NCBI RefSeq assembly: GCF_003258295.1
Contig: NZ_QKYN01000022.1
Coordinates: 1-64,000, forward strand
Origin: Streptacidiphilus pinicola
GTDB lineage: Bacteria > Actinomycetota > Actinomycetes > Streptomycetales > Streptomycetaceae
Direction: 5' to 3'
Length of the DNA: 64,000 nt
Shown: positions 56,082-64,000 of the stretch, piece after piece
How the letters are laid out: each line of letters opens with the position of its first letter
How positions within the stretch are numbered: the first letter of the stretch is position 1
The notes under the pieces: generated by a model
Told to the model about the DNA's origin: nothing
The model's database searches: none
The model's input: the letters and a program-made list of their open reading frames with translations, nothing else
Program-made: the position numbers and the translations under genes

Positions 56082-57350
56082 TCAGCGGGTGGAGTCCCAG
56101 GGCTCGGAGCCCGGTACCTCGCCTGCGGCGCGGAGGGCTCCCAGACGGTCCGTCAGCAGACCCGTCATGGCCCGCACACCGTGGCCGATCGCCCGCTCGT
56201 CGGCGGCGAAGTCGGGGGTGTGCGGCGCGCCGTTCATCCCCGCCTCGGCGTCCGCGACGCCGAGGTAGAACTGTGCGCCTGGGGCCTCGTTGAGGAACAG
56301 GCTGAAGTCCTCGCAGTTGAAGGGCCAGGAGGCCCGGGCCCACAGGACGGACTCCGGCCCCAGCGCCGCGCTGAGGTACCGGCCGGCCGCCCTGCTGAGC
56401 TCCGGCGAGTTCACCAGGGCGGGGAACGGATCGCCGGTGAACTCGACGTGCCCGCCTGCGGCGGCCGCGAGCCGACTGACCTGCTCGCGCAGCTCCGGAT
56501 GCCGCTCCGGCGGCCAGATGCGCAACAGTCCGTTCAGGACGGGCCGCGCGTCGGAGGTCTGCGCGGTCCACTGGGCGACACAGACGGACTCCTGGACGGA
56601 CGCGGCCGTTTCGGGATCCAGCAGGGCACGGAAGCCCGCGTCGTAGTCGGCCAAGCTCTGCGGGAACCCGACGGTGCCGAGCTTCGCCACCTCGGCCGCG
56701 AGGGCGGCCGCGGCCGCTTCGTCGCCGCCCGGCAGCACGATCCGGAAGTGGTCGAGCCCGGGCAGGCCGTAGCCCGGAGACACCCCGATCCTGCCGGAGG
56801 GGTACGGACTGCAGTGCACCGAGTAGAACTCGCGCGGCGCGAGCCGTTGCACCAGGCCGGTCGCCAGCATCGCGCGGGCGCCCTGCAAGGGCTCCTCGGC
56901 CGGCTGGAAGACGAACACCAACCGTCCACGCACCGACGCGGATTCCTGAGCCAGCGTTCGGGCGATGCCGACGCCGATCGCGGTGTGCAGGTCGTGCCCG
57001 CACAGATGCGCGACGCCAGGGACGCGCGAGGCGAAGCCCTCGTCGAAGGCTTCGTCCGTCGTCCGGAAGGGCAGCACATTGGTCCGAGCGTCGACGGCGT
57101 CCATGTCCGCCCGGTACGCCACCGTCGGGCCGTCGGCGGACCCGTCGAGCACCGCGACGACTCCGTGCCCGCCGACGCCGGTCGTCACCTCGAGCCCGGC
57201 CGCGCGCAGCTGCTCCGCGACCAAACCCGCCGTCTCCCGCTCCTCGCCCGCGAGTTCGGGGCGGCGGTGGATCTCCCGGCGGAGCTCGATCAGTTCTTCG
57301 TCAAGGGTTGCCACCGCCCAAGCTTGCGCCCGGCCTTCGGCTTTGCGCAC
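56082..57350 (-). CDS. M20-family amidohydrolase/peptidase
   Basis: A 422-residue cytosolic zinc hydrolase of the M20 (hippurate hydrolase/IAA-amino acid hydrolase-like) family. The metal ligands and catalytic residues are visible in AYRADMDAVD, CGHDLHTAIG, FQPAEEPLQGARAM and the final APHTPDFAADE. It probably cleaves an N-acyl amino acid or similar amide. GTG 57350 is the longest start; GTG 57314 just before TLDEELIELRREIHRRPEL fits the family better, but neither has a clear ribosome site. It converges on the chimeric FAH ORF. Confidence 0.88.
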   Translation of the reverse strand: MRKAEGRAQAWAVATLDEELIELRREIHRRPELAGEERETAGLVAEQLRAAGLEVTTGVGGHGVVAVLDGSADGPTVAYRADMDAVDARTNVLPFRTTDEAFDEGFASRVPGVAHLCGHDLHTAIGVGIARTLAQESASVRGRLVFVFQPAEEPLQGARAMLATGLVQRLAPREFYSVHCSPYPSGRIGVSPGYGLPGLDHFRIVLPGGDEAAAAALAAEVAKLGTVGFPQSLADYDAGFRALLDPETAASVQESVCVAQWTAQTSDARPVLNGLLRIWPPERHPELREQVSRLAAAAGGHVEFTGDPFPALVNSPELSRAAGRYLSAALGPESVLWARASWPFNCEDFSLFLNEAPGAQFYLGVADAEAGMNGAPHTPDFAADERAIGHGVRAMTGLLTDRLGALRAAGEVPGSEPWDSTR

Positions 57351-57372
57351 GCCAATATTCCTCCGAGCCTGG

Positions 57373-57391
57373 ACGATGAAAGCTACATCGT
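57373..57391. promoter_or_regulatory. short inverted repeat ACGATG-N7-CATCGT
   Basis: A 6-7-6 inverted repeat in the 215-base gap between the divergent M20 and GH51-like genes, about 20 bases upstream of the M20 start. It could be a repressor site. No second copy was seen, so support is limited. Confidence 0.3.
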
Positions 57392-57565
57392 GCTTCCTCC
57401 CCGATCACCGCAGGTGAGCCCGCCGAACTGCGCCGATGGCAGGCGGCACCGTTGACGTCCGCCGACGCACCGGCCGACTCTCGGGGCACCGTCGGCGGTC
57501 CGGACCCACCACCACCCGCGATGCTCCGGCGGCACCCCACCCGCCGAGAGAAACCGGTCCAGCCC

Positions 57566-59746
57566 ATGCGAGCCCCATCGCGCACGTTACGCCTGCCCGT
57601 GTCCCTGGCCACCCTGGCCCTCCTGGCGGCCGCGCCGCTCTGGAGCTCCGCACCGAGCGCGGGCGCCACCACCGTCCCCACCGCCGCTGCCACCACCTCC
57701 GCGACGGTGAGCGTGAACGCCGCACAGTCCCTCGCCACCGTGCCCGTCACCGGGATCGGCACCAACGCCTCGGTCTACGACAGCAAGCTGACCGACGCCG
57801 CCGTTCCGGGTCTGCTGAAGCAGGCAGGCGTGGGGTTGGTGCGCTTCCCGGGCGGCAGCTCGTCCGACAGCTACAACTGGAAGACCAACAGCGACCTCAC
57901 CAACGGCACCCAGGCCGTCGACTTCGACCAGTACGCCACCATGCTCCAGCAGTCCGGCGCCCAGGGCATGGTGACGGTCAACTACGGCAGCGGCGACACC
58001 ATCGGCGCGAGCGAGACCCCGGCCGAGTCCGGTGCGCAGCTGGCAGCCGACTGGGTGAGGTACGCCAACATCACGCACAACTACCACATCAAGTACTGGG
58101 AGATCGGCAACGAGGTCTACGGCAACGGGACCTACGGCGCCGACTGGGAGACCGACAAGCACTGCGCGGCCGGCACGAACCCGAGCAACTGCGGCCCGGC
58201 GGTGTACGCGCAGAACGTCAAGGCGTACATCGCCGCGATGAAAGCCGTCGACCCGACCATCCAGGTCGGCGTGGTGCTCACCGCGCCCGGCAACTGGCCG
58301 GACGGCGCCACCTCGGCGGGCAGCCCGCAGCCGTGGAACCAGACCGTGATGACGGCGCTGGCCGGTCAGATCGGCTTCGCGGACGTGCACTGGTACCCGC
58401 AGAACCCGAGCAGCGTCACCCCGCCCGGGCCGACGGACGCGGGCCTGCTCGCCGACGCGGCGCAGATCCCCACCATGGTCGGCACCCTGCACGCACAGCT
58501 CGGCCAGTACGCGGGGAGCAGCTCGGTGCCGATCATGGTGACCGAGACCAACTCCGTCTCGTCCAACCCCGGCAAGCAGACCGTCGGCCTGGTCAACGCG
58601 CTGTTCCTGCCGCAGGACTACCTCGGCTGGCTCGCGAACGGCGTCTCCAGTGTGGACTGGTGGCAGATCCACAACGGCATGGTGACCACGGGCGACAACG
58701 GATCCTCGCTCTACGGTTCGGCGAACTACGGCGACTACGGCATGCTCGCCGACGGAAGCTGCGCCACAGCCGCCGGCGCGCAGCTGTGCGAACCGTCGGC
58801 CGACACTCCCTTCCCGGCCTACAACGGCATGACGCTCCTCAGCCGGTTCGTCCACCCGGGCGACACACTGGTCTCCGCCGGCTCCAGCCAGTCCCTGCTG
58901 CAGGCCTACTCGGTGAAGGCCGGCGACGGCTCGCTGCGGGTCCTGCTGGTGAACGACGACCCGGCCAACAGCTACCAGGTGAACCTCTCCTACGCGGGGT
59001 TCAGTCCCGCCTCGGGAACCCCGACCGTGACCACGATGGCGGGCGCCACGGCCGCGCTGACCACCGCGAGTGCCGGCACGGCCGGGTCGCAGACCGTCGC
59101 GCCCTACAGTGCGGCGCTCTTCACCCTGCAGCCGGGCAGCGCGGTGACCCCGCCGACCACCCCCGGCACGCCCACCGCCTCGGGGCTCACCAGCGGCTCG
59201 GTGAACCTGAGCTGGAGCCCGTCCACCAGCTCCACCGGCCTGGCGGGCTACGACGTGGTGCAGGTGTCCGGCAGCACCGAGACCGTCGTGGCCTCACCGA
59301 CCAGCGCGAGCGCGACGGTGAGCGGCCTGCAGCCGAACACCGCCTACACCTTCGCCGTCTACGCCAAGGACACGTCGGGCAACCGCTCGGCCCGCTCCGG
59401 CACCGTCACGGTGACCACGGCCGCGGCGACCGGCGGAAGCTGCAAGGTCGGCTACTCGGTGAACGACTGGGGCGGCGGCTTCACCGCCACCCTGGTCCTC
59501 TCCAACACCGGCAGCACACCGGTGAACGGCTGGACGCTCTCCTTCAACTGGCCCGGCAACCAGCAGCTGACCAGCGGCTGGAACGCCAACTGGAGCCAGT
59601 CGGGCAGCACCGTGACCGCGACCAGCCTCTCCTACAACGGCGCGCTGGCACCGGGCGCGAGCACCACCGTCGGGTTCAACGCCTCCTACTCGGGCGGCAA
59701 CCCGGCCCCCGGCAGCTTCGCCCTCAACGGCGCGGCCTGCGGCTGA
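57566..59746 (+). CDS. secreted clan GH-A glycosidase (GH51-like) with FnIII and CBM2
   Basis: A 726-residue exoenzyme: signal peptide about 1-35, a catalytic region about 45-520, an FnIII domain about 535-615 and a family 2 cellulose-binding module about 625-726 (CKVGYSVNDWGGGFTATL, GWTLSFNWPGNQQ). The likely acid/base is the Glu of YWEIGNEVYGNG (about 185) and the likely nucleophile the Glu of MVTETNSVSS (about 327). VRFPGGSSSDSYNW also resembles arabinofuranosidases of GH51. The substrate may be arabinoxylan or another hemicellulose near cellulose. ATG 57566 begins the signal peptide; upstream codons in the same frame are not credible. Confidence 0.8.
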   Translation: MRAPSRTLRLPVSLATLALLAAAPLWSSAPSAGATTVPTAAATTSATVSVNAAQSLATVPVTGIGTNASVYDSKLTDAAVPGLLKQAGVGLVRFPGGSSSDSYNWKTNSDLTNGTQAVDFDQYATMLQQSGAQGMVTVNYGSGDTIGASETPAESGAQLAADWVRYANITHNYHIKYWEIGNEVYGNGTYGADWETDKHCAAGTNPSNCGPAVYAQNVKAYIAAMKAVDPTIQVGVVLTAPGNWPDGATSAGSPQPWNQTVMTALAGQIGFADVHWYPQNPSSVTPPGPTDAGLLADAAQIPTMVGTLHAQLGQYAGSSSVPIMVTETNSVSSNPGKQTVGLVNALFLPQDYLGWLANGVSSVDWWQIHNGMVTTGDNGSSLYGSANYGDYGMLADGSCATAAGAQLCEPSADTPFPAYNGMTLLSRFVHPGDTLVSAGSSQSLLQAYSVKAGDGSLRVLLVNDDPANSYQVNLSYAGFSPASGTPTVTTMAGATAALTTASAGTAGSQTVAPYSAALFTLQPGSAVTPPTTPGTPTASGLTSGSVNLSWSPSTSSTGLAGYDVVQVSGSTETVVASPTSASATVSGLQPNTAYTFAVYAKDTSGNRSARSGTVTVTTAAATGGSCKVGYSVNDWGGGFTATLVLSNTGSTPVNGWTLSFNWPGNQQLTSGWNANWSQSGSTVTATSLSYNGALAPGASTTVGFNASYSGGNPAPGSFALNGAACG

Positions 59747-59774
59747 AGCCGGCCCAACCGGGGCTGCCCGTCCT

Positions 59775-60072
59775 CGAAGGAGAGCCGCCGCGTCGGGCGG
59801 CACGCCGGGACCACGTGGTTTCTCGCGCTGCTGGGCGTCCTGGCAGCGCTCCTGCTACCGGCGCAGGCCACCGCGGCCACCGCGTCGTTCACCTGAGCCG
59901 CGACATCGGCCTCTTCCAGGACACCGACGGCACCGGCTACCTGCTGGACACCGGCGCGGGCACCTGGCCCCCGACTCCGGCATCCCGACGAACGCGGTGC
60001 ACACCCTGACGAACGCCAACAGCTCCATGCTGATGGACGTCTCAGGCGGCTCCACGTCCAACGGCGCTCAAT
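59775..60072 (+). pseudogene. relic of a secreted GH43 enzyme with CBM13
   Basis: Three pieces in different frames keep the order of a known architecture. First comes a signal-peptide-like stretch (TTWFLALLGVLAALLLPAQA). Then SRDIGLFQDTDGTGYLL (59895-59946), a hallmark of GH43 exo-beta-1,3-galactanase-like proteins. Then AVHTLTNANSSMLMDVSGGS, the opening repeat of a ricin-type module. All catalytic Asp/Glu blocks and the rest of the trefoil are lost. The stretch from 60073 to 60240 shows nothing else. Confidence 0.7.
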
Positions 60073-60240
60073 GCCGAGCCGATCGCGTGGATGGCGCGTC
60101 AACAGCGTTTCTGGCCGGCCGGTCGAACCGCCTCGAAGCCGGTGACACGTACCCGGACGGAGGGTGGCAGGATCTGACGTTCATTCAAGAGTTGAAGAAA
60201 GCGCGAACTCTTGACGCCCTTTTGGGTTCCTGGCTCCATG

Positions 60241-60256
60241 TTGGGAGCGCTCCCAA
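60241..60256. promoter_or_regulatory. CebR-type operator TTGGGAGCGCTCCCAA
   Basis: A perfect 16-bp palindrome containing TGGGAGCGCTCCCA, the consensus site of the Streptomyces cellobiose/cello-oligosaccharide repressor CebR. It lies 36-51 bases upstream of the LacI-family gene, pointing to autoregulation. Confidence 0.88.
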
Positions 60257-60291
60257 TCACCGTCCGGCGTCCAAACAGAGGAGACAGGGCC

Positions 60292-61281
60292 GTGACCGCC
60301 AAGCCGACGCTCGCCGAGGTCGCCACACGCGCCGGCGTGTCCACTGCCACCGCGTCCCGCGCGCTCAGCCGGTCCACCCGGGTCAGCCGGGAGGCGCGGA
60401 CCGCCGTGGAGGAGGCGGTCGCCGAACTCGGCTACGTCCGGCACCGCGCGCCGCGGGCGGGCTCCCGCGACACCGGTGCGGTCGCCGTGGTGGTCTGCGA
60501 GGACATGCTGCACTACCAGTCCGACCTCTTCTACAGCCGCCTGCTGGTCGCGGTGGAGCGTGCGCTGGTGCCGTACGAGCGCGAGCTGCTGGTACTGACC
60601 GCGCTGCGGCACACCTCGCGCCCCTCCCTGCTGCGCTTCCTGCGCGGCGGCCACGTCGACGGCGTGATCCTCGTCGGACTGCGCGGCGAGGACGCGCTGC
60701 CGCGCCTGCTGCGCGCGGCGGACGTGCCTGTCGTGTCCATGGGCCGCCCGCCGGGAGGCGCGGAGGTCCCCTTCGTCGACGCCGACAACGTCGGCGGCGC
60801 GATCGAGGCGGTCCGTCACCTCCAGGTCCACGGCCGCCGTCGGATCGCCACGATCGCCGGGCCGGTGGACATGTGCGTCGGCGTCGACCGCCTCACCGGC
60901 TACCGCCGCGCGGTCCGTCTGACCGGCGCCGCCCGCGAGATCGTCGCCCACGGCGACTTCACCGTCGCCTCCGGCGACCACGCCATGATGCTTCTCCTCG
61001 AACGCTCCCCCCGCGTCGACGCGGTGTTCGCCGCCTCCGACCCCATGGCCGCGGGCGCGCTGCGCGCCCTGACCCGCCTCGGCGTCCGCGTCCCCGACGA
61101 CATCGCCCTCATCGGCTTCGGCGACGACCCCCTGGCCCGCCGCACCTCCCCACGCCTCACCACCGTGCGTCAGCCGGTCGAGGAGATGGGCGCCCGCGCC
61201 GTCGCCGAGCTCGTGGGCGGCGGCGCGGTCCCGGGCCGGGTTGTGATGGACACACAGCTGGTGGTCCGCCAGTCGGCCTGA
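60292..61281 (+). CDS. LacI-family repressor, CebR-like
   Basis: A 329-residue LacI protein: HTH and hinge (KPTLAEVATRAGVSTATASRAL, ELGYVRHRAP) and an effector domain ending VRQPVEEMGARAVAELV. The GTG at 60292 has GAGGAG eight bases upstream. A perfect CebR box precedes it and cellulase genes flank it, so it probably senses cello-oligosaccharides and controls cellulose use. True CebR genes usually adjoin cebEFG transport genes, which are not seen here, so it may be a paralogue. Confidence 0.85.
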   Translation: MTAKPTLAEVATRAGVSTATASRALSRSTRVSREARTAVEEAVAELGYVRHRAPRAGSRDTGAVAVVVCEDMLHYQSDLFYSRLLVAVERALVPYERELLVLTALRHTSRPSLLRFLRGGHVDGVILVGLRGEDALPRLLRAADVPVVSMGRPPGGAEVPFVDADNVGGAIEAVRHLQVHGRRRIATIAGPVDMCVGVDRLTGYRRAVRLTGAAREIVAHGDFTVASGDHAMMLLLERSPRVDAVFAASDPMAAGALRALTRLGVRVPDDIALIGFGDDPLARRTSPRLTTVRQPVEEMGARAVAELVGGGAVPGRVVMDTQLVVRQSA

Positions 61282-61289
61282 GCCGGGCC

Positions 61290-61316
61290 GGGGCGCGGAG
61301 CTGAGCCCCGCGCCCC
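61290..61316. terminator. bidirectional terminator between LacI and GH48 genes
   Basis: GGGGCGCGG pairs with CCGCGCCCC around a 9-base loop in the 41-base gap between two convergent genes. Confidence 0.75.
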
Positions 61317-61322
61317 TTACGG

Positions 61323-64000
61323 TCAGCCTCCTGGGGTGATCGTCGGGAAGAGCTGGGCGAAGGAGTCGAAGGCCGTGGCGATGTCCGCCTCGGCCCAGAA
61401 GCGGTGGTAGTTGAAGACCGGGGCCGCCCCGCCGTTCAGGTAGGACTGCACCTTCGACCACTGCGGGTCGTTCTTGTACCACTGCCGGATGGACAGGAAG
61501 GTGTTGGTGTTCGTCGAGCTCAGCACCGTGCCGTCCGGGTAGGTGCCGGTCCAGCCCGGAGGGACGTAGAGGCCCTCGTGGGTGGTGGGGCTGTAGGCCT
61601 GGGTGAAGCGGCTGTAGTCGGTGCGGGTCTCCGGCGCGGAGTAGCCCAGCGCGTCGGAGTACTTGCTGTGAACGATGTCCAGGATGTGCTGCGCGAAGTC
61701 GCGGGACGTGGTGTCCCCGGACTTGGCGGCGTAGTAGGTCAGGGTCTTGGCCAGCGAGCCGGCCACGCCCAGGTCCGTGGCGCTGCCGCTCGCGGTGACG
61801 TGCAGCGAGGCGTTGGCCCCGGGGCTGGTCGCGTTCCAGGTGTCCGGCGCGCCGCTCCAGGAGAGGGTGCCGGGGGTGGTCAGCGTGCCGGTCGTGGGGT
61901 CGGCGGTGGAGACGGACATCGCCCACTTGACCCATTTGTCGAGCACGACCTTGGCATTGGCGTCGCCGGTGGCGTAGTAGTACTCCGCCACCCGCTCCAT
62001 CGCCCAGGTCTGGAAGCCGAACCAGGAGTTGCTCGCCGGGTCGTGGTACTCCGGCTCCCAGTCGTAGTAGAGGCCGTAGAAGGTCGGGTCGCCGGCCGGC
62101 GGCGCGGAGACGTCGCCGTAGTTGCCGCCCCAGCTGTTGGTCGCGCCGCCCGCGATCGCGCCCTCGCTGGACTGCAGCCAGCGGAAGAACTGCAGCTGCT
62201 TGGTCAGGCTCCCGGACCAGTCGGCCGCGGCCGTCGGCGACTTGGGTGTGAGGTCGGGGTCGTTGGCCAACGCCCAGGCGGCCAGCGGGTTCTGGTAGCC
62301 CTGGTGCGCCGTGGAGCCGGAGATGCGCCACGACCAGGAGCCGTCCGCCGCGCCACCCCAGGCGAAGTACCACGTCAGCAGGCCGAGTTGCTCATTGGCC
62401 TTGGAGGTGCCGGCCGGGCAGGTCGTCGAGCCGTTGCAGTTGCCCGCCTGCTTGAAGTACTTGTCGTAGAGCGCGTAGCGCAGGTAGTCGCCCAGCTTGG
62501 ACGCCTTCGCCAGGGTGCCGCTGATGACCGAGGACTTGCCCTGCGCCTTGGCGAAGGTGTCGGCCCAGTACGCGGCCTGCACCAGGCGCGCATCGGCGTC
62601 CGGGGCGTCGGTGTACTTGTACTGCTTGGCGTAGGAGCCGCCGCCGTCGTTGAAGAGGCTGAGGAAGCCGGAGCTGGAGTTGCCGTACTTGAAGACGTCG
62701 CAGTCGGGCTGCGGGATCGTCTCCCAGACCGACTCCTCCGGGCCGCGCTGGTAGGAGTTGATCAGGCTCGGCTTGCTGGTGCCGTCCTCGCAGGTCCCGA
62801 ACCCGTACTTGTTGTCGGTGTCCATGATCCAAGCCGGCGAGTACATGTCCGAGGTGCCGTAGGTGGAGGTGAGCTCGGCGGCCAGCGGGTCGGTGCCCAC
62901 GGGTACGGAGGAGTTGAGCTTGACCGGGTACTGGTCCGGCTGCGGCAGCTCCGGGCCGTAGGTGGCGGGCTTGGCGGGGTTGTAGGTGGACTGACCCGGC
63001 TGCTGGGCGTGGCTCGGGATCATGTACGTCTCGAGGTTGGTCCAGGCGTTGTTGAAGCCCGACCAGTCACCGGTCACGCGCCCGTAGTCGGCCTCCAGCC
63101 ACAGCCAGTAGCTGTAGGTCTCCGAGGTCGTCTCGTGGCCGTAGTCCGGCGCCTCCACGATCAGCGTCTCCACCGAGTGGTAGGGGATGCCGAGCGGGCT
63201 GAAGTAGCCGTTGTTCGGGTTCTTGATCTTCGAATAGAGGTCCAGGAAGTACTGGTCGTATCCGGAGACCTTGGTCGACTCGGTCGCGGTGACCGAAGCC
63301 GAGCCGTAGCCCGTCGCGGTCGCCGTGAACGTCGCCGTGCCGCCGGCCTGGGACGCGGCCGTTCCGGCGGTGACGGTCACGTTCTGCGCCGTGTTCCAGT
63401 TCGACGGCGTGAACGTCAGCGTCGTCGGCGACGCGCTCAGGTCCGTGTCGGTGCCCGACTGTGCCACCGCGACCGTCACGTTCGCGGACGGCGCGGAGGA
63501 GAGCGTCACGCCGAAGGTGCCGCTGGAACCCTGCTGCACGGTCAGCGTGTTCGGGTTGACCAGGATGCTCGGACCGGTCACGTTGATCGCGACCGGTGCC
63601 GAGGTCGTGGTCAGGCCCGCGTTGTCCGTGGCCACGGCGGTGATCGAGTACGTGCCCGCCGCGACGTTCGCCCAACTCGCCGTCCACGGAGCGGCCGTGG
63701 CGGTGGCAACGAGCGTCTGGGAGCCGGTGCCCGAGCTGGCGTAGTAGTCGACCTTGCTGACCGTCCCGTCCTGGTCGGCCGCGGTTGCCGCCAGCGGCAC
63801 GGTCGCGCCCGGCTGGAAGACCTGCCCGGGCGTGGGCGAGGTGACGCTGACGGTCGGCGGCTGGTCCGCGCCGCCGCAGACCGTGCCGTTGACGGCGAAC
63901 ACCGTCGGCGCGGTGTTGGCTCCCGAGTAGGAGAAGTTGGCGTCCGTGGTGTAGCTCGCGCCCGCCGCGATACTCGCGGCGTAGCCGGGCGCGGTGACCG
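61323..64000 (-). CDS. GH48 exocellulase with N-terminal CBM2 and two Ig-like domains (5' end outside window)
   Basis: At least 892 codons, with the N terminus beyond the right edge. In order it shows the end of a CBM2 (ANFSYSGANTAPTVFAVNGTVC), an Ig-like domain (PPTVSVTSPTPGQVFQPGATV), a second beta-rich domain (LTVQQGSSGTFGVTLSSAPS), and a full-length GH48 catalytic domain from YDQYFLDLYSKIKNPNNGYF to the stop. GH48 segments SVETLIVEAPDYGHETTSE (catalytic Glu region), SDMYSPAWIMDTDNKYGFG and WAEADIATAFDSFAQLFP are intact. It releases cellobiose processively from cellulose ends and would be induced with the nearby CebR-like regulator. The frame is open to base 64000. Confidence 0.93.
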   Translation of the reverse strand, partial: VTAPGYAASIAAGASYTTDANFSYSGANTAPTVFAVNGTVCGGADQPPTVSVTSPTPGQVFQPGATVPLAATAADQDGTVSKVDYYASSGTGSQTLVATATAAPWTASWANVAAGTYSITAVATDNAGLTTTSAPVAINVTGPSILVNPNTLTVQQGSSGTFGVTLSSAPSANVTVAVAQSGTDTDLSASPTTLTFTPSNWNTAQNVTVTAGTAASQAGGTATFTATATGYGSASVTATESTKVSGYDQYFLDLYSKIKNPNNGYFSPLGIPYHSVETLIVEAPDYGHETTSETYSYWLWLEADYGRVTGDWSGFNNAWTNLETYMIPSHAQQPGQSTYNPAKPATYGPELPQPDQYPVKLNSSVPVGTDPLAAELTSTYGTSDMYSPAWIMDTDNKYGFGTCEDGTSKPSLINSYQRGPEESVWETIPQPDCDVFKYGNSSSGFLSLFNDGGGSYAKQYKYTDAPDADARLVQAAYWADTFAKAQGKSSVISGTLAKASKLGDYLRYALYDKYFKQAGNCNGSTTCPAGTSKANEQLGLLTWYFAWGGAADGSWSWRISGSTAHQGYQNPLAAWALANDPDLTPKSPTAAADWSGSLTKQLQFFRWLQSSEGAIAGGATNSWGGNYGDVSAPPAGDPTFYGLYYDWEPEYHDPASNSWFGFQTWAMERVAEYYYATGDANAKVVLDKWVKWAMSVSTADPTTGTLTTPGTLSWSGAPDTWNATSPGANASLHVTASGSATDLGVAGSLAKTLTYYAAKSGDTTSRDFAQHILDIVHSKYSDALGYSAPETRTDYSRFTQAYSPTTHEGLYVPPGWTGTYPDGTVLSSTNTNTFLSIRQWYKNDPQWSKVQSYLNGGAAPVFNYHRFWAEADIATAFDSFAQLFPTITPGG

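Overview
The window is uniformly GC-rich DNA with strong third-position G/C bias, many GTG starts and 1-4 base start/stop overlaps. It carries a complete mce locus, a CebR-type box and many secreted glycoside hydrolases with CBM13 (ricin-type), CBM2 and CBM42 modules. This suggests a Streptomyces-like soil actinomycete specialised in plant polysaccharides; the genus cannot be fixed from the sequence. No RNA genes, transposases or CRISPR arrays were seen.

Layout. (1) 0.1-8.5 kb: a serine hydrolase, then a hemicellulase group with three GH54 arabinofuranosidases and a GH10 xylanase. Two of the GH54 transcription units carry the same 14-bp palindrome upstream. A 457-bp inverted repeat has put nearly the same CBM13 plus terminator on one GH54 gene and on the xylanase. 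(2) 8.5-28.7 kb: an L-fucose island. Secreted GH29 and GH95 fucosidases, an ABC sugar importer, an SDR and an L-fuconate dehydratase read leftward. A GntR/FadR regulator, a lactonase and a complete nickel-pincer racemase set (LarA, LarB, LarC, LarE) read rightward, followed by a relic of a beta-galactosidase and a cytosolic GH95. (3) 28.7-38.5 kb: a GH5 glucanase, a LacI regulator with clustered CGAACCGGTTCG operators, and a CUT1 importer without its own ATPase (its binding protein is frameshifted), with a clan GH-G-like hydrolase and a GH39-like secreted enzyme. (4) 38.5-43.2 kb: MFS transporter, GlxA-type AraC regulator, HAD relic, nucleotidyltransferase and an odd secreted metallopeptidase-like protein. 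(5) 43.7-54.7 kb: a ten-gene mce operon (ATPase, two YrbE, MceA-F, two Mce-associated proteins). (6) 54.8-57.4 kb: a rearranged locus with a CBM13 tail relic, a chimeric FAH::aldo-keto reductase ORF and an M20 amidohydrolase. (7) 57.5-64 kb: a GH51-like enzyme with CBM2, a GH43/CBM13 relic, a CebR-like repressor behind a perfect TGGGAGCGCTCCCA box, and a GH48 exocellulase running off the right edge.

How it works together (inference). Secreted fucosidases release L-fucose, the importer takes it up, and the non-phosphorylating route (lactone, fuconate, 2-keto-3-deoxyfuconate, 2,4-diketo acid) ends in pyruvate plus L-lactate. The linked Lar genes would racemise lactate or epimerise a related hydroxyacid. 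The two pathway steps missing from the island, L-fucose dehydrogenase and the FAH-type diketo-acid hydrolase, appear 35 kb away as two truncated genes fused into one frame. Together with several other gene relics, this shows a region undergoing repeated domain shuffling and gene loss.
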